Positions 9,086 through 18,146 are shown, numbered from the stretch's first letter. The stretch is 64,000 bases of DNA from Couchioplanes azureus (GCF_014648355.1 NZ_BMQY01000003.1:517916-581915), one strand, 5' to 3'. Notes: a model not told the origin generated them from the letters alone. Translations and numbers: made by a program.

Positions 9086-9771
9086 CGGACCCGGCTGAGG
9101 GTCGTGCCGACGAGCTTCTGCCAGTCCGCGGCGAACTGCGGGTTGGCGCTCGCGTCGGAGCGGCCCAGGCGGTAGATCGCGTACTGGTCGATGAGGACGA
9201 CGTTGGCGCGGGTCAGGGCGACGACCGCGACGTCGGCGGTGGCCGGGTGGGCCTTGTCGTACTGCTTGTGGCGGACGGTGACGAAGCCGGCCCAGGCGCC
9301 CTCCTCCAGCGACGAGGTGGTGGCCGTCTCGGTGTAGGCCGGCTCCTGGCGGTCGCCGGTCTTGGCGGGCCGCTGCACGCTCTTCGGGCACGCGTCGGCG
9401 ACCGTACGCAGCGTGGCGAGCGCCGTGGAGGCGGAGATGATGTCGTCGTAGACCAGGGCGTACTGGGTGAGGCTCTGCACGCCCTGGGTGCCCTCGTCGG
9501 ACAGCGGCGCGGAGGCGAGCCGCGGCTTGCCCGGGATGATGGCCGGATCGGTGTCGCCGCCGCAGATGCTCACCAGCGTGGTGGGCGGCGCCGACTCGGC
9601 GGGCGCCTTCCAGGTCGGGCCGATGTCGGCGGGTTTGAGCAGGGCGTTCTGCATCATGGAGACGGTGAGCTTCCCACCGTCCGGCTCGGGGTCGTCGGAC
9701 GAGCATCCGGCGAACCCCGCCACGACGAGGATCGCGACCATCCCACGAAGCATCCGGCCGAGCACAAGCAT
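9082..9771 (-). CDS. Hypothetical lipoprotein
   Basis: A 229-residue protein with a short hydrophobic leader and a lipobox-like FAGC, so it should be lipidated and anchored outside the membrane. The mature part begins with an acidic linker and contains two cysteines (ICGG and ADACPKS) likely to form a disulfide. The overall layout resembles actinobacterial sensor-domain lipoproteins, for which no activity is known. Three in-frame ATGs near the start make the exact first codon uncertain. The gene shares overlapping stop codons with the upstream convergent gene. Confidence 0.65.
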   Translation of the reverse strand: MLVLGRMLRGMVAILVVAGFAGCSSDDPEPDGGKLTVSMMQNALLKPADIGPTWKAPAESAPPTTLVSICGGDTDPAIIPGKPRLASAPLSDEGTQGVQSLTQYALVYDDIISASTALATLRTVADACPKSVQRPAKTGDRQEPAYTETATTSSLEEGAWAGFVTVRHKQYDKAHPATADVAVVALTRANVVLIDQYAIYRLGRSDASANPQFAADWQKLVGTTLSRVR

Positions 9772-9897
9772 TCGGCCATGATGGCAGACGCGGGGTAGTC
9801 ACCGACGGTCATCGCCGCCGCGTGGCGCGAGGATCTGGTTCACGGCTGTTCCATAATATTGAACATCGTCGAAATCTTTGGGTGTTGTGATGCCCGG

Positions 9898-11124
9898 ATG
9901 ACGCGTGTCCGAGTCGCCATGGCGATGCTCATCCTCGTGTCCCTGGTGCCGGGCATGCCGGCCGCAGCCGCCCCTCCCCTGTGCGCCTGGCCCCAGGAGG
10001 TCGGGGCGCAGGCCTCGAACGTCGCGTTGCCCGACAGCAACGCCCGCTACTGGGTGATGCCGTTCGAGGTGTACAAGGACCGGCGGATCACCGTCACCGG
10101 CGCCTTTCCCGACACCCGGTACGCGTCCTTCACCGTCTACGACGGGTTCCAGGGGGTCTTCACCAGCAACGGCGTCTCCTCGGCACGGGCCGACCACGAG
10201 ATCACGCCGGATCCGGGCAGCGTGAACCCGTGGCAGCAGCCCGCCGTCGCGGGCGGGGCGTACACGTTGCAGATCCGGATGGACGTCGCGCCGGATCAGG
10301 TGAACGCCCTGCCGCTGGCCCCGGCCGGCACGCCGGGCGGCGCGCTGGGCTTCCTCGTCTACCGCATCTATCTGCCCACCGGCGGCACCTCGTCGCCGGT
10401 CGTGCTGCCCACCCTGACGGTCACCGACGGCGGGCGGACGCGGACGTTGCCGCCCTGCCCGCGTACGGTCGCGGGCACCGCCCCGGACGGCCCGGCCGCC
10501 CCGCCCCGGTCGGCGTCGGACCTGGCCTTCGCCCGCACGACGGGCAACGACGAGCTCTTCCCCAACCCGGACAGCGGTTACCTCAGCACCTGGGTGACGC
10601 CGCCGGGCCCGGAGACCGTGGTCGTGGTGCGCGGCCGGGCGGCGGCGAGCCCCGACCAGCCGCACCCGCACCCGTGGCCGCAGCGCGGCGACGACATGCG
10701 GTACTGGTCGCTCTGCACCAACCTGCGCTTTCCGTACTTCCCCGTCGTGGTCAACCACCTGCCGGGCGGGGAGACCGATCCGGGCTGCCGGCACGACGAC
10801 GTCGCCGCGGTGGACGCGGGCGGTGACTACACCTTCGTCATCGGTACGGAGCAGCAGCGCAACCGCATCGAGGCCGTCCGGCGCGTGACCTTCGTGCCCT
10901 TCTCGGCGGCCGAACCGCGCTCCCGGCACCTGGTGCTGCTGCGCAACATGATGCCGGCGCCGGGCTTCCACCGGTCGGTGCTGGACGTGCCGCCGGACGG
11001 GCGTCCCGGCACGGCCGCGGCGGTGATGGGCGACTACTACCCGCGCGCGCACCTGTGCCCGCTGTCCATCCTCGACACCTGCGCGTTCGAAGCCGGGCGG
11101 CGATCAACCCCCCGACCGTCCTAG
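9898..11124 (+). CDS. Secreted protein of unknown function
   Basis: 408 residues from ATG 9898; an earlier in-frame ATG at 9859 would bury the signal peptide. The leader MLILVSLVPGMPAAAA predicts Sec export. The mature protein is beta-rich with few cysteines. Phrases such as RYWVMPFEVYKDRRI and DTRYASFTVYDGFQG vaguely recall DUF1254/DUF1214-type proteins, but I cannot assign the family. No catalytic motif is evident. The next gene's -10 box overlaps this stop codon. Confidence 0.6.
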   Translation: MTRVRVAMAMLILVSLVPGMPAAAAPPLCAWPQEVGAQASNVALPDSNARYWVMPFEVYKDRRITVTGAFPDTRYASFTVYDGFQGVFTSNGVSSARADHEITPDPGSVNPWQQPAVAGGAYTLQIRMDVAPDQVNALPLAPAGTPGGALGFLVYRIYLPTGGTSSPVVLPTLTVTDGGRTRTLPPCPRTVAGTAPDGPAAPPRSASDLAFARTTGNDELFPNPDSGYLSTWVTPPGPETVVVVRGRAAASPDQPHPHPWPQRGDDMRYWSLCTNLRFPYFPVVVNHLPGGETDPGCRHDDVAAVDAGGDYTFVIGTEQQRNRIEAVRRVTFVPFSAAEPRSRHLVLLRNMMPAPGFHRSVLDVPPDGRPGTAAAVMGDYYPRAHLCPLSILDTCAFEAGRRSTPRPS

Positions 11125-11127
11125 GGT
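11122..11127 (+). promoter_or_regulatory. -10 box (TAGGGT) before the esterase start
   Basis: TAGGGT followed by six bases and ATG. The six bases (GGAGGA) could also act as a ribosome binding site if transcription starts further upstream, so the gene may be read either as leaderless or from upstream transcripts. Confidence 0.45.
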
Positions 11128-11133
11128 GGAGGA

Positions 11134-11874
11134 ATGCGTCACTACTCGGTCGAGCTGGCGCCGCCGGGCGGAGGACGCTCCGGCACCGTCGCCGTCTACG
11201 GGCACTGGGGCAGGCCCGTCCTCGTCTTCCCCACCGAGAACGGCGATGCGTGGGAGTTCGCCCGCACCGGCACGGTCGGCGCCGTCGCGCACCTGATCGA
11301 TGCCGGCCGGGTCAAGCTGTACTGCGTCGACTCGTTCGACGCCGAGACGTGGTCGGCGCACCACCTGCCGCTCGAGGAGCGGGCCTGGCGGCACGCCGCC
11401 TACGAGGAGTGGGTGCTCGAGGCGGTCGTGCCGCACATCCGGGCCGACACCGGGCCGGCCGACATCGTCACGGCCGGGTGCTCGCTGGGCGCCTTCCACG
11501 CCCTGAACTTCGCCTTCAAGCGGGCCGACCTGTTTCCGCTGGCCCTGTGCCTCTCCGGAAACTACGACCCGGGCTCGTGGCACGGCTGGGGCGAGCGGGG
11601 GGACGCGGTCTACTTCAACAGCCCGGTGGACTACGTCGCCCGCCTGCACGGAGACCACCTGGACTGGCTGCGGGAACGGCTGTCGCTGGTGCTGGTGTGC
11701 GGACAGGGCCAGTGGGAGGACACCACCGGCGCGCTGGAGTCGACGCGGCGGATGGGCGCGCTGCTCACCGGCAAGGGCATCCGGCACGAACTGGACCTCT
11801 GGGGCCCGGACGTGCCGCACGACTGGCCGTCATGGCGTGAGCAGCTGGCCCATCACCTGCCCACGCTCAGCTGA
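11134..11874 (+). CDS. Alpha/beta-hydrolase esterase (esterase D/antigen-85-like fold)
   Basis: 246 residues with the nucleophile elbow GCSLGA inside TAGCSLGAFHALNFAFK, the usual pattern of the putative-esterase family related to S-formylglutathione hydrolase. The catalytic acid is likely in the DTTGALESTRR region and the histidine in VPHDWPSW. There is no signal peptide, so it acts in the cytoplasm; the ester substrate is unknown. Its 3' end overlaps the convergent protease gene by 22 bases. Confidence 0.8.
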   Translation: MRHYSVELAPPGGGRSGTVAVYGHWGRPVLVFPTENGDAWEFARTGTVGAVAHLIDAGRVKLYCVDSFDAETWSAHHLPLEERAWRHAAYEEWVLEAVVPHIRADTGPADIVTAGCSLGAFHALNFAFKRADLFPLALCLSGNYDPGSWHGWGERGDAVYFNSPVDYVARLHGDHLDWLRERLSLVLVCGQGQWEDTTGALESTRRMGALLTGKGIRHELDLWGPDVPHDWPSWREQLAHHLPTLS

Positions 11875-13790
11875 GCGACGGCGGCGAAGGAGATCGAGGC
11901 GCTGTCGGTGCCGCCCGGCGTGGTGAGCCTGAGGGTGGCCGCACCCGCGGGCCGGGCCGGGACGGTCACCCGCACCTGCGAGTCCGACACCCGGGTGAAC
12001 CGGAGGCTGGTGGTGCCCAGCAGCACGCTCGTCGCGTCGGTCAGTCCGGTGCCGGTGATCGTCACCGCCGTCGGCCTGGCCGTCGACGCATTGATCACGC
12101 TCAGAGACGTGATCACCGGCGGCGGCGGGGCGACGTACCGGAAGGTGCCGCCACCCTCGGAGGTGCCGCCCGGGGTGGTGACCCGGACCGTCACCGTGCC
12201 GGCCGCGTGCGCGGGGATGGAGACCTTGAGCTGGGTCGCCGACACCCGCGTGAACCGGGCCGGAACGCCGTCGACGGTGACCCCGGTGGCCCCGGTGAAG
12301 TCGGTGCCGGTCAGCACGACCGGGGTGGTCTTGTACGTCAACCCGCTGGCCGGCGCCACCGCGCTGACGGTGGGCGGCGGCGGGTTCTGGTAGGTGAGCT
12401 GGCCGGTGACGCTGCTGGTGCTGCCGAAGGTGTTGGTGACCGCGACCGGGTAGGTGCCGGCGGACTTGGCCGGCGCGGCGAAGGTGAGCGACGTCGGGGT
12501 CACCGACTTGGCGGCGACCTTCGTCGTGCCGACCATGACGCTGGTAGCGCCGGTGAGGTCGGTGCCGGTGAGCGTGATCGTCGCGCCGCCGAAGACGAGC
12601 AGGCTGGCGGGGTTGAGCGAGGTGACCGCCGGGGGCGGGGGAACGAAGGTGAACTTGCTGACCTTGCTCACGGCGCTGGTGCCCGCCGCGCTGGTGACCC
12701 GTACGTCGACGAGGCCGCCCGCGGCCAGGGCCGGGGTGACCGCGACCAGCGTGGTGACACCCAGAGTGGTCCGCTCCTCGAAGGTGGCGGTGCGGTCGCC
12801 GAAGCGGACCGAGGTCGCGCCGCTGAGACCGGTGCCGCGGATGGTGACCGAGGTGCCCGCCGGACCCCTGGCCACGGACAGCGCGGTCACGGTCGGCGCC
12901 GCCGCGACCGGCGGACCGGCCGGGGTGGCGATGCCGTCGACGCTGAACCCGGTCATCGCCTGCCGGGTGATGAACGCCCAGGACAGCTTGGCGTCACCGC
13001 CGTTGCCCCAGCTCTGCCCCCACGAGTTGCGGATAAGCACGCCCTGGGAGTCGTAGCCGTACGCCGCGATCATGTGGTTGCCCAGGTTGGTGCCGGAGGT
13101 CGTGCTGTATACGGAGTGGCTGCGCAGGTTCATGAAGTCCTGGTAGACCGGGATGCCGAGGGCGACGGGCGAGCCGGTGGCGAGCGCCTGCTTGATCGAC
13201 TCCTGGGCGGCGGCACCCTGGTTGGCGCCGTTGAAGAGCAGCCGGTAGCCGCTGACCCGGTAGTTCTTGGCGTTCTCGATCTGCGTCGTGGTCGGGGCGA
13301 TCCTCCAGTCGGTGGTGCCCTGCCAGTAGTCCGCCTGGGTGTCGATGCCGGCGGACTTGACGTTGGCCAGCACGGAGTCCGGGTACAGCCCGGCGCTGGG
13401 AGCGCCGCCCCGGACGACGTTGCGCAGGTAGAGGAACAGCGGGGCGTACGGTGCGCCGCTGCCGCCCGTACGGTTCGCGTAGTAACCCATGATGCTGTAG
13501 CCGATGGTCCAGGCGACGCACGCGCCCACCTGGCCCTGGTCGCCGGGCGGCGGCGCATACCGCCGCAGGTCGACGCTGGCGGGCAGCACGTCGAGGGCGT
13601 GTGCTCCGTCGCGGACCCGGGCCGGGGTCCGGGTGGGGCTGGTCACGAGCCCGCCGACGGCGTGCGGGAGCTTGCCGCCGCGCGGGGCGGCCGAGGCGGG
13701 AGCGGGGGCGATCGTGGCCGGGGCGGCAGCCAGTACGGCCGCGGCCACCATGAGCCACCCGCGGTGCAGCGCACGCGTCGTCAAGCGCAT
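11853..13790 (-). CDS. Secreted C1-type cysteine peptidase with four IPT/TIG domains
   Basis: 645 residues with a Sec signal peptide ending near residue 36. The papain-like catalytic set is complete: oxyanion glutamine in GDQGQVGACVAW with nucleophile Cys91, His239 in LGNHMIAAYGY and Asn255 in IRNSWGQSWGNGG. From about residue 300, four Ig-like IPT/TIG repeats follow (for example TALSVARGPAGTSVTIRGTG), probably binding a cell-surface or polymer ligand. Bacterial C1 proteases with such tails are uncommon compared with the plain catalytic form. It is well separated from the divergent cbiZ gene by 97 bases. Confidence 0.85.
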   Translation of the reverse strand: MRLTTRALHRGWLMVAAAVLAAAPATIAPAPASAAPRGGKLPHAVGGLVTSPTRTPARVRDGAHALDVLPASVDLRRYAPPPGDQGQVGACVAWTIGYSIMGYYANRTGGSGAPYAPLFLYLRNVVRGGAPSAGLYPDSVLANVKSAGIDTQADYWQGTTDWRIAPTTTQIENAKNYRVSGYRLLFNGANQGAAAQESIKQALATGSPVALGIPVYQDFMNLRSHSVYSTTSGTNLGNHMIAAYGYDSQGVLIRNSWGQSWGNGGDAKLSWAFITRQAMTGFSVDGIATPAGPPVAAAPTVTALSVARGPAGTSVTIRGTGLSGATSVRFGDRTATFEERTTLGVTTLVAVTPALAAGGLVDVRVTSAAGTSAVSKVSKFTFVPPPPAVTSLNPASLLVFGGATITLTGTDLTGATSVMVGTTKVAAKSVTPTSLTFAAPAKSAGTYPVAVTNTFGSTSSVTGQLTYQNPPPPTVSAVAPASGLTYKTTPVVLTGTDFTGATGVTVDGVPARFTRVSATQLKVSIPAHAAGTVTVRVTTPGGTSEGGGTFRYVAPPPPVITSLSVINASTARPTAVTITGTGLTDATSVLLGTTSLRFTRVSDSQVRVTVPARPAGAATLRLTTPGGTDSASISFAAVAQLSVGR

Positions 13791-13875
13791 CCGGGGTCCT
13801 CCTCAGGGCGATGCGAGGCACCCACCATCGGCAGGCTTGCGGGGATCTTGAGACAGATGACGACCGCGGTCCGCG

Positions 13876-13881
13876 TAGGGT
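13876..13881 (+). promoter_or_regulatory. -10 box (TAGGGT) for leaderless cbiZ transcript
   Basis: TAGGGT sits six bases before the ATG of cbiZ, which argues that the mRNA starts at the start codon. This also leaves no room for a 5' cobalamin riboswitch. Confidence 0.5.
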
Positions 13882-13887
13882 CGGGCC

Positions 13888-14571
13888 ATGATCGGCGAAC
13901 CGCTTCTGACCCACCGGGACGAGGGCGGCTGCGACGTTCCGCTGCTGGTCTGGCGCCTGAGCGAGCCCGCACTCGCGATCTCGTCGGCGGTGCTGGGCGG
14001 CGGGATCGGGCCCTGCCGGTGGCTGGTCAACGCGACCGTGCCGATGTCGTACGACCGCGACGACCCGGCCGTCCACCTGGCCGGGATCGCCGCCGGCCTG
14101 GGACTGGCCGGTCCCGGCGTCGGCCTGCTCACCGGCGTCGACGTCGCCGACGTGGTCACCGCGGACGAGGAAGGGGTCCGGCTCTGGGCCACGGTCGGCC
14201 TCGGCGCCCCCGTCCAGGCCGCCGCACCGGCCGCCGAGGCGGCACCGCACGCCGGGACGGTCAACATCGTGGCCTGGGTGCCGCGGCGGCTGAGCGACGG
14301 CGCCCTGGTGAACGCGGTCGCCACCCTGACCGAGGCCAAGACGCAGGCGATCCGCGAGCTGGGCCTGGCCGCCACCGGCACGGCCACCGACGCCGTCGCC
14401 GTGCTCTGCCCGCCGGCGGGCCCCGAGGCCGAGTACGCCGGGCCGCGGTCGCAGTGGGGCCGGCGACTGGCCCGCGCCGGCCACCGCGCCGTCCTCTCCG
14501 GCGGCGCCGTCAACCTGGCCGGGACGGCGTCGTGGTCCGAGCGCCGGGCGGGTACGCACACCGACCCGTAG
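13888..14571 (+). CDS. cbiZ: Adenosylcobinamide amidohydrolase
   Basis: 227 residues matching the CbiZ family: LAISSAVLGGGIG near the N-terminus, NATVPMSYDRDDP, GLLTGVDVADVV in the middle and the signature ATGTATDAVAVLCP near residue 170. CbiZ cleaves the amide linking the aminopropanol arm of adenosylcobinamide, giving adenosylcobyric acid for cobamide salvage or remodelling. It is 45 bases from, and on the same strand as, a B12-binding photoreceptor-like gene, suggesting it helps supply that protein's cofactor. No other corrinoid gene is nearby. Confidence 0.9.
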   Translation: MIGEPLLTHRDEGGCDVPLLVWRLSEPALAISSAVLGGGIGPCRWLVNATVPMSYDRDDPAVHLAGIAAGLGLAGPGVGLLTGVDVADVVTADEEGVRLWATVGLGAPVQAAAPAAEAAPHAGTVNIVAWVPRRLSDGALVNAVATLTEAKTQAIRELGLAATGTATDAVAVLCPPAGPEAEYAGPRSQWGRRLARAGHRAVLSGGAVNLAGTASWSERRAGTHTDP

Positions 14572-14616
14572 CGAGCTCTTGCCCTCCCCGGCGCCCCGGT
14601 ACGAGGATGGTCGTCG

Positions 14617-15693
14617 ATGTCCGCAAGTCCGTGCGGGAGCATCATGACCCCGATGATCAAGAAAGCCCGGCCCGCCCTGCTGCGGCTCCTGCTGGCCGCC
14701 GACGAGCCGGGCGCCGTACGCCTGGTCCGCCGATTGCTGGACTCCGGCGTCGACCACGAACGGGTGCTGCTCGGCCTCGTCGCGCCGGTGATGGCGTACG
14801 TCGGGCACCTCTGGCAGCACAACCGGCTGTCCGTCGCCCACGAACACGCGGCGAGCTCCGTGGCCGAGCGCGTGGTCGCCGCCGTGCGCGTGCACGCCGG
14901 CGCCCGGCCGCACCGCCGGGACAGGCTGGTGATCGCCTGCCCCGAGGGCGAATGGCACACGCTGCCCCCGCGGCTGCTCGCCGAGACGCTGCGGTTGCAG
15001 GGCTGGCCGGTCACCTTCCTCGGCGCGGGACTGCCCGCCGCGCACCTGACCGTCTACCTCCAGCAGTACCACCCCGTCGCGGTCCTGCTCAGCGCCTCGC
15101 TCACGGTCCGGCTGCCGCAGGCCCGTCGCTCCGTACTGGCGGCGCGGCGGGCCGGCGTCCCCGTGCTCGCCGGCGGCGCGGGATTCGGCCACGACGCGCG
15201 CCTGGCCCTGCGGCTGGGCGCCCACGCCTGGGCGTCCGGTCCCTCCGACGCGGCCGCGCTCCTGCACGACTGGCCGCCCAAGGAGCCGGCCCACGCCACG
15301 CTGGAACACCTGGCCGACGAGGAACACGCCCGCCTCTGCCGGGCGATCCCCGGCCTGACCGACAGCGCGATGCAGATCCTGCGGGAGGAGTTCCCGCCGC
15401 TGCACGACTACGACCGCCGTCAGCTCGAGGCCACCAGGGACGACCTGCAGCACATCCTGAACTTCCTGGCCGCCGCGGTCTACCTCGACGAGTGCACGGT
15501 GTTCACCGAGTTCATCGGGTGGCTCGCCAGCGTCCTCGCCGCGCGGGACGTGCCGCCGGGCAGCGTGCAGCCCGTGCTGGCCCATTTCCAGAACACCCTC
15601 GACGGCCGCCCCCGCACGCAGCGCATCCTCGCCGCGGGACAGCACGCGCTCGGCATCGCGCTGCAAGGCTCGCCGGCACCGCCGCTCCTGTGA
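14617..15693 (+). CDS. B12-binding photoreceptor-like protein lacking a DNA-binding domain
   Basis: 358 residues (349 if the ATG at 14644, preceded by GGGAG, is used). An N-terminal four-helix bundle contains W66 and E76-H77, exactly the Wx9EH motif of CarH/LitR-type adenosylcobalamin light sensors. A Rossmann-like B12-binding domain follows, with EGEWH (H114, candidate lower cobalt ligand), then FLGAGLP and ASLTVRLP strands. Instead of the MerR DNA-binding domain found at the N-terminus of CarH, there is a C-terminal helical domain of ~130 residues that I do not recognise. It may signal by protein-protein contact. The gene lies directly downstream of cbiZ. Confidence 0.8.
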   Translation: MSASPCGSIMTPMIKKARPALLRLLLAADEPGAVRLVRRLLDSGVDHERVLLGLVAPVMAYVGHLWQHNRLSVAHEHAASSVAERVVAAVRVHAGARPHRRDRLVIACPEGEWHTLPPRLLAETLRLQGWPVTFLGAGLPAAHLTVYLQQYHPVAVLLSASLTVRLPQARRSVLAARRAGVPVLAGGAGFGHDARLALRLGAHAWASGPSDAAALLHDWPPKEPAHATLEHLADEEHARLCRAIPGLTDSAMQILREEFPPLHDYDRRQLEATRDDLQHILNFLAAAVYLDECTVFTEFIGWLASVLAARDVPPGSVQPVLAHFQNTLDGRPRTQRILAAGQHALGIALQGSPAPPLL

Positions 15694-15786
15694 GGAAAGC
15701 GGCTGGGAGCCCACCCTGGGGATCACCTTGCCGCACTGTGGCAGCCTCGCCCACGCGCGCACCGATCATGACACCGCTCCCGACGA

Positions 15787-16392
15787 ATGGAGACACCGTT
15801 GGCCAACCGGCTGCTGTACCTGGCTCGGCACGGCGAAGCCGTCGACGACGGTAACCTCACTGCCCGCGGCCGACAGCAGGCCGACCTGCTCGGCGAACGT
15901 CTGGCCACCGTGCCCCTGACGGCCATCCACCACGGCCCGCTGCCACGCGCCGCCCAGACCGCCGACCTGATCAGCCGGCACCTTCCGGGCGTACCGATGC
16001 ACTGCTCGGACGTCGTCGGCGACTACGTCCCGCCCGTGCCGGACCTCCAGGCCCTGCGCGAGGTCTACGCCCGTTTCCTCGACGGCGTCACCGCCGAGGA
16101 GTACGCCACCGGAGCGACTCTGGCCGCCGCGGCCCTCCAGCAGCACGCGGTGCCCACCACAACGGACAGCCACGAACTGGTCATCACGCACAGCTTCTTG
16201 ATCGCCTGGTTCGTTCGCCATGCTCTCGACGCCCCGGACGCCCGCTGGCTCGGCCTCAACGCCGCCAACTGTGCCCTGACCGTGCTCCTCTACCGCCCCC
16301 ACCGCCCACCGACGCTGGTCAGCTTCAACGACACCAGCCACCTACCACCGGAACTACGCTGGACGGGCTTCCCGCCTGAGCTTCACGTCTGA
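15787..16392 (+). CDS. Histidine phosphatase family protein
   Basis: 201 residues with the RHGEA phosphohistidine motif near the N-terminus, LTARGRQQADLLGERL, an arginine in GPLPRAAQTADLI and the second histidine in VITHSFLIAWFV. These define the phosphoglycerate-mutase-like phosphatase superfamily. Alpha-ribazole phosphatase (CobC) belongs here, and cbiZ is close, but no CobC-specific feature is visible, so the substrate is left open. The gene lies 93 bases after the B12-binding gene. A TTG 15 bases into the frame is a possible alternative start. Confidence 0.8.
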   Translation: METPLANRLLYLARHGEAVDDGNLTARGRQQADLLGERLATVPLTAIHHGPLPRAAQTADLISRHLPGVPMHCSDVVGDYVPPVPDLQALREVYARFLDGVTAEEYATGATLAAAALQQHAVPTTTDSHELVITHSFLIAWFVRHALDAPDARWLGLNAANCALTVLLYRPHRPPTLVSFNDTSHLPPELRWTGFPPELHV

Positions 16393-16420
16393 GACACCTC
16401 ACCTGGATGCCGGCCGGTCG

Positions 16421-16453
16421 GGTTGACCTCAACCGAACTTGAACTCCTACGGT
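16421..16453 (+). promoter_or_regulatory. Promoter and dyad upstream of the MarR-type gene
   Basis: GGTTGA-CC-TCAACC is a perfect inverted repeat at 16421-16434. Its left arm includes a possible -35 (TTGACC). TACGGT at 16448-16453 is the -10, six bases from the ATG, with a long 19-base spacer. The dyad covering the -35 is a natural autoregulatory site for the encoded regulator. Confidence 0.5.
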
Positions 16454-16459
16454 CGGCAC

Positions 16460-16915
16460 ATGACGATCAAGGAGTACCCCCAGGACCAGCTTGCCGCCCA
16501 GCCCATCGGCTACTGGACCGGCGCCGCCAACGAGATCATCATCGGCACCATCCGCGCCGCGCTCGGCGAGGAAGACCTCACCCAACCGCACTGGTGGATC
16601 CTCAACCACATCGCCGGCGCCCCCGGCACGTGGACCCGCGAGGCCCTCACCGCCAAGCTCTCTCCGTTCGACACCCAACGCCTCGACTTCGAGGCCATCT
16701 ACGGCGACCTCACCGCTCGCGGCTGGATCACGGAGACCGACGGCCGGCTCAGCCTCACCGAGGTCGGAGAGGCGGGCCGCCAACGGGCAGCGGCCCGCAT
16801 GCACACCGTGCACCAGCAGACCCACGAAGGCATCGAGACCGAGGAGTACATCGCCGCCCTCGACGTCCTTCGCAGGATGATCGGCAACCTCGGCGGCAAC
16901 AGCGACCTCCCCTAG
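16460..16915 (+). CDS. MarR-like winged-helix regulator
   Basis: 151 residues from ATG 16460 (TACGGT-N6-ATG supports this over an upstream TTG at 16439). The segment HWWILNHIAGAPGTWTREAL is followed by FEAIYGDLTARGWITETDGRLSLTEVGEAG, the recognition-helix and wing arrangement of MarR-family dimers, with helical dimerisation arms at both ends. Ligand and targets are unknown. An inverted repeat overlapping its own promoter suggests autoregulation. No obvious resistance or catabolic gene is divergent from it; the neighbour on the other side is a convergent peptidase. Confidence 0.7.
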   Translation: MTIKEYPQDQLAAQPIGYWTGAANEIIIGTIRAALGEEDLTQPHWWILNHIAGAPGTWTREALTAKLSPFDTQRLDFEAIYGDLTARGWITETDGRLSLTEVGEAGRQRAAARMHTVHQQTHEGIETEEYIAALDVLRRMIGNLGGNSDLP

Positions 16916-17044
16916 CTGCGCTGCCGAGGTCTCCGGATCGCACAGCCAGGGACGGGGTGGAGTGGCGCCGGATGCTCGAGGAGCAGGAAGCGGCGACCGA
17001 ACGATCAACCGCTGACCACGCATCGAGCGGGGGCCGGGGCGCCG

Positions 17045-18106
17045 TCAGGCGGCGTCGGCGTGGGGCTGTGGGGTGGCGTCCGGCAGGGATGGGCCGCGTT
17101 CCGGGATGGCGTCGGCGCGGGTGGGGTCGGTGCGCCACAGGCCGCCGCCGGCCGCGCCCTGGGCGGTGGCGATCATCGAGGTGAAGGCGGTGCGGATCTG
17201 GAAGTCCACCTGTTCCGGCGGCAGGTCGGAGAGCTCCACCAGCAGCGACGCGCTGCCCAGGATGCCGTACGCGTTGCGCGCGATGCCCTCGTAGTCGCCG
17301 CCGGGATAGCGGGTGACGTTGGCGCCCGCCGCGACCGTCAGGACGTCGGCGTTGCGCACGGTCAGCTGCCGTGAGCGCGTCACCGCCGCCTCGCCGGCGA
17401 GCGTGCTGGTCGGCCACAGGACCGAGGCCGTGGTCTCGCGCCCGTCGGGCTGCAGGTAGCGGCCCTGCATGTGGTAGTCCACCACGATCGCCGGACGGGT
17501 GGCGTGCCACCGGCGCAGGATCGCCCGGGCCTCGGGGACGGGGTTGTCCTCGATCGGCGTCAGCGGGTTGTGGAAGCGGTTGATGTCGTAGCCGACGCCG
17601 GGTCGGGCGTATTCGCCGGTGGCGCTCGGGTCGTGGTTGTAGCGCTGGTTGCGCACCGCGCCGTCGGGGTTGACCTGGACGACGATGTCGAGGGTGACCC
17701 GGGAGCGCAGCCACCGGTGCCACGCGCTGTCGGGCACGCCGAGCGCCCACAGGGCCCGCACGGCGGCCGGGGTGCCCAGCGGCTCGTCGCCGTGCTGCTG
17801 GGTGAGGTAGAGCAGGCGCACGTCGCCGGTGCCGACGCTCGCGAGCGGGATCGGGCGCTGCTCGTTGCTGCTGCCGACGACGCCGAGCCGGACCCGCCCG
17901 TCGCTGGCGCGGGCGATGCGGCTCAGCGCGCGGGCGACCTCCTCGGGCATGGGCCGGTCGGGGATCAGACCGGCGGGCGCGCTCGCGGCGAGACTCGCCA
18001 CGGACGGTGCGGGCGGCGCGCCGGTCGCGGCACTCGCCCCCGGCGGTGTCAGCAGGGCGGCCCCGACGACCACGGCACCCGCGGCGACCCACAGCCTCGA
18101 CCTCAT
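17045..18106 (-). CDS. Secreted M14 zinc carboxypeptidase
   Basis: 353 residues from ATG 18106, preceded by AAGGGGG. A signal peptide ends at ASAA. Zinc ligands are visible as HxxE in [10 protein letters not shown] and a later histidine in [10 protein letters not shown]; the substrate-binding NR pair is in YDINRFHNP, and the catalytic glutamate is probably in LLVELSD. This is the M14 carboxypeptidase layout, acting outside the cell on peptides or peptidoglycan stem peptides. A motif nearly identical to one in front of the S8 peptidase gene at 21545-22744 lies 18 bases upstream, suggesting joint control. Confidence 0.85.
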   Translation of the reverse strand: MRSRLWVAAGAVVVGAALLTPPGASAATGAPPAPSVASLAASAPAGLIPDRPMPEEVARALSRIARASDGRVRLGVVGSSNEQRPIPLASVGTGDVRLLYLTQQHGDEPLGTPAAVRALWALGVPDSAWHRWLRSRVTLDIVVQVNPDGAVRNQRYNHDPSATGEYARPGVGYDINRFHNPLTPIEDNPVPEARAILRRWHATRPAIVVDYHMQGRYLQPDGRETTASVLWPTSTLAGEAAVTRSRQLTVRNADVLTVAAGANVTRYPGGDYEGIARNAYGILGSASLLVELSDLPPEQVDFQIRTAFTSMIATAQGAAGGGLWRTDPTRADAIPERGPSLPDATPQPHADAA

Positions 18107-18124
18107 CCGATCCCCCTTGATCGA

Positions 18125-18146
18125 CATCGATGATTGGCTATGTTCC
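18125..18146 (-). promoter_or_regulatory. Shared upstream element of secreted peptidase genes, copy 1
   Basis: On the + strand CATCGATGATTG-N3-ATGTT-N1-C. It matches the element at 22797-22818 at 18 of 22 positions and contains the palindrome CATCGATG. Both copies lie just upstream of secreted peptidase genes in the same orientation. Confidence 0.5.

Noticed and set aside
13791-13887. Cobalamin riboswitch before cbiZ
   Set aside because: Only 97 bases separate the divergent genes, no B12-box-like sequence is seen, and a leaderless -10 sits six bases from the start codon.
15787-16392. CobC alpha-ribazole phosphatase
   Set aside because: It has the histidine phosphatase fold and is near cbiZ, but no CobC-specific feature is visible and it is separated by 93 bases from the B12 genes, so I kept the family-level call.
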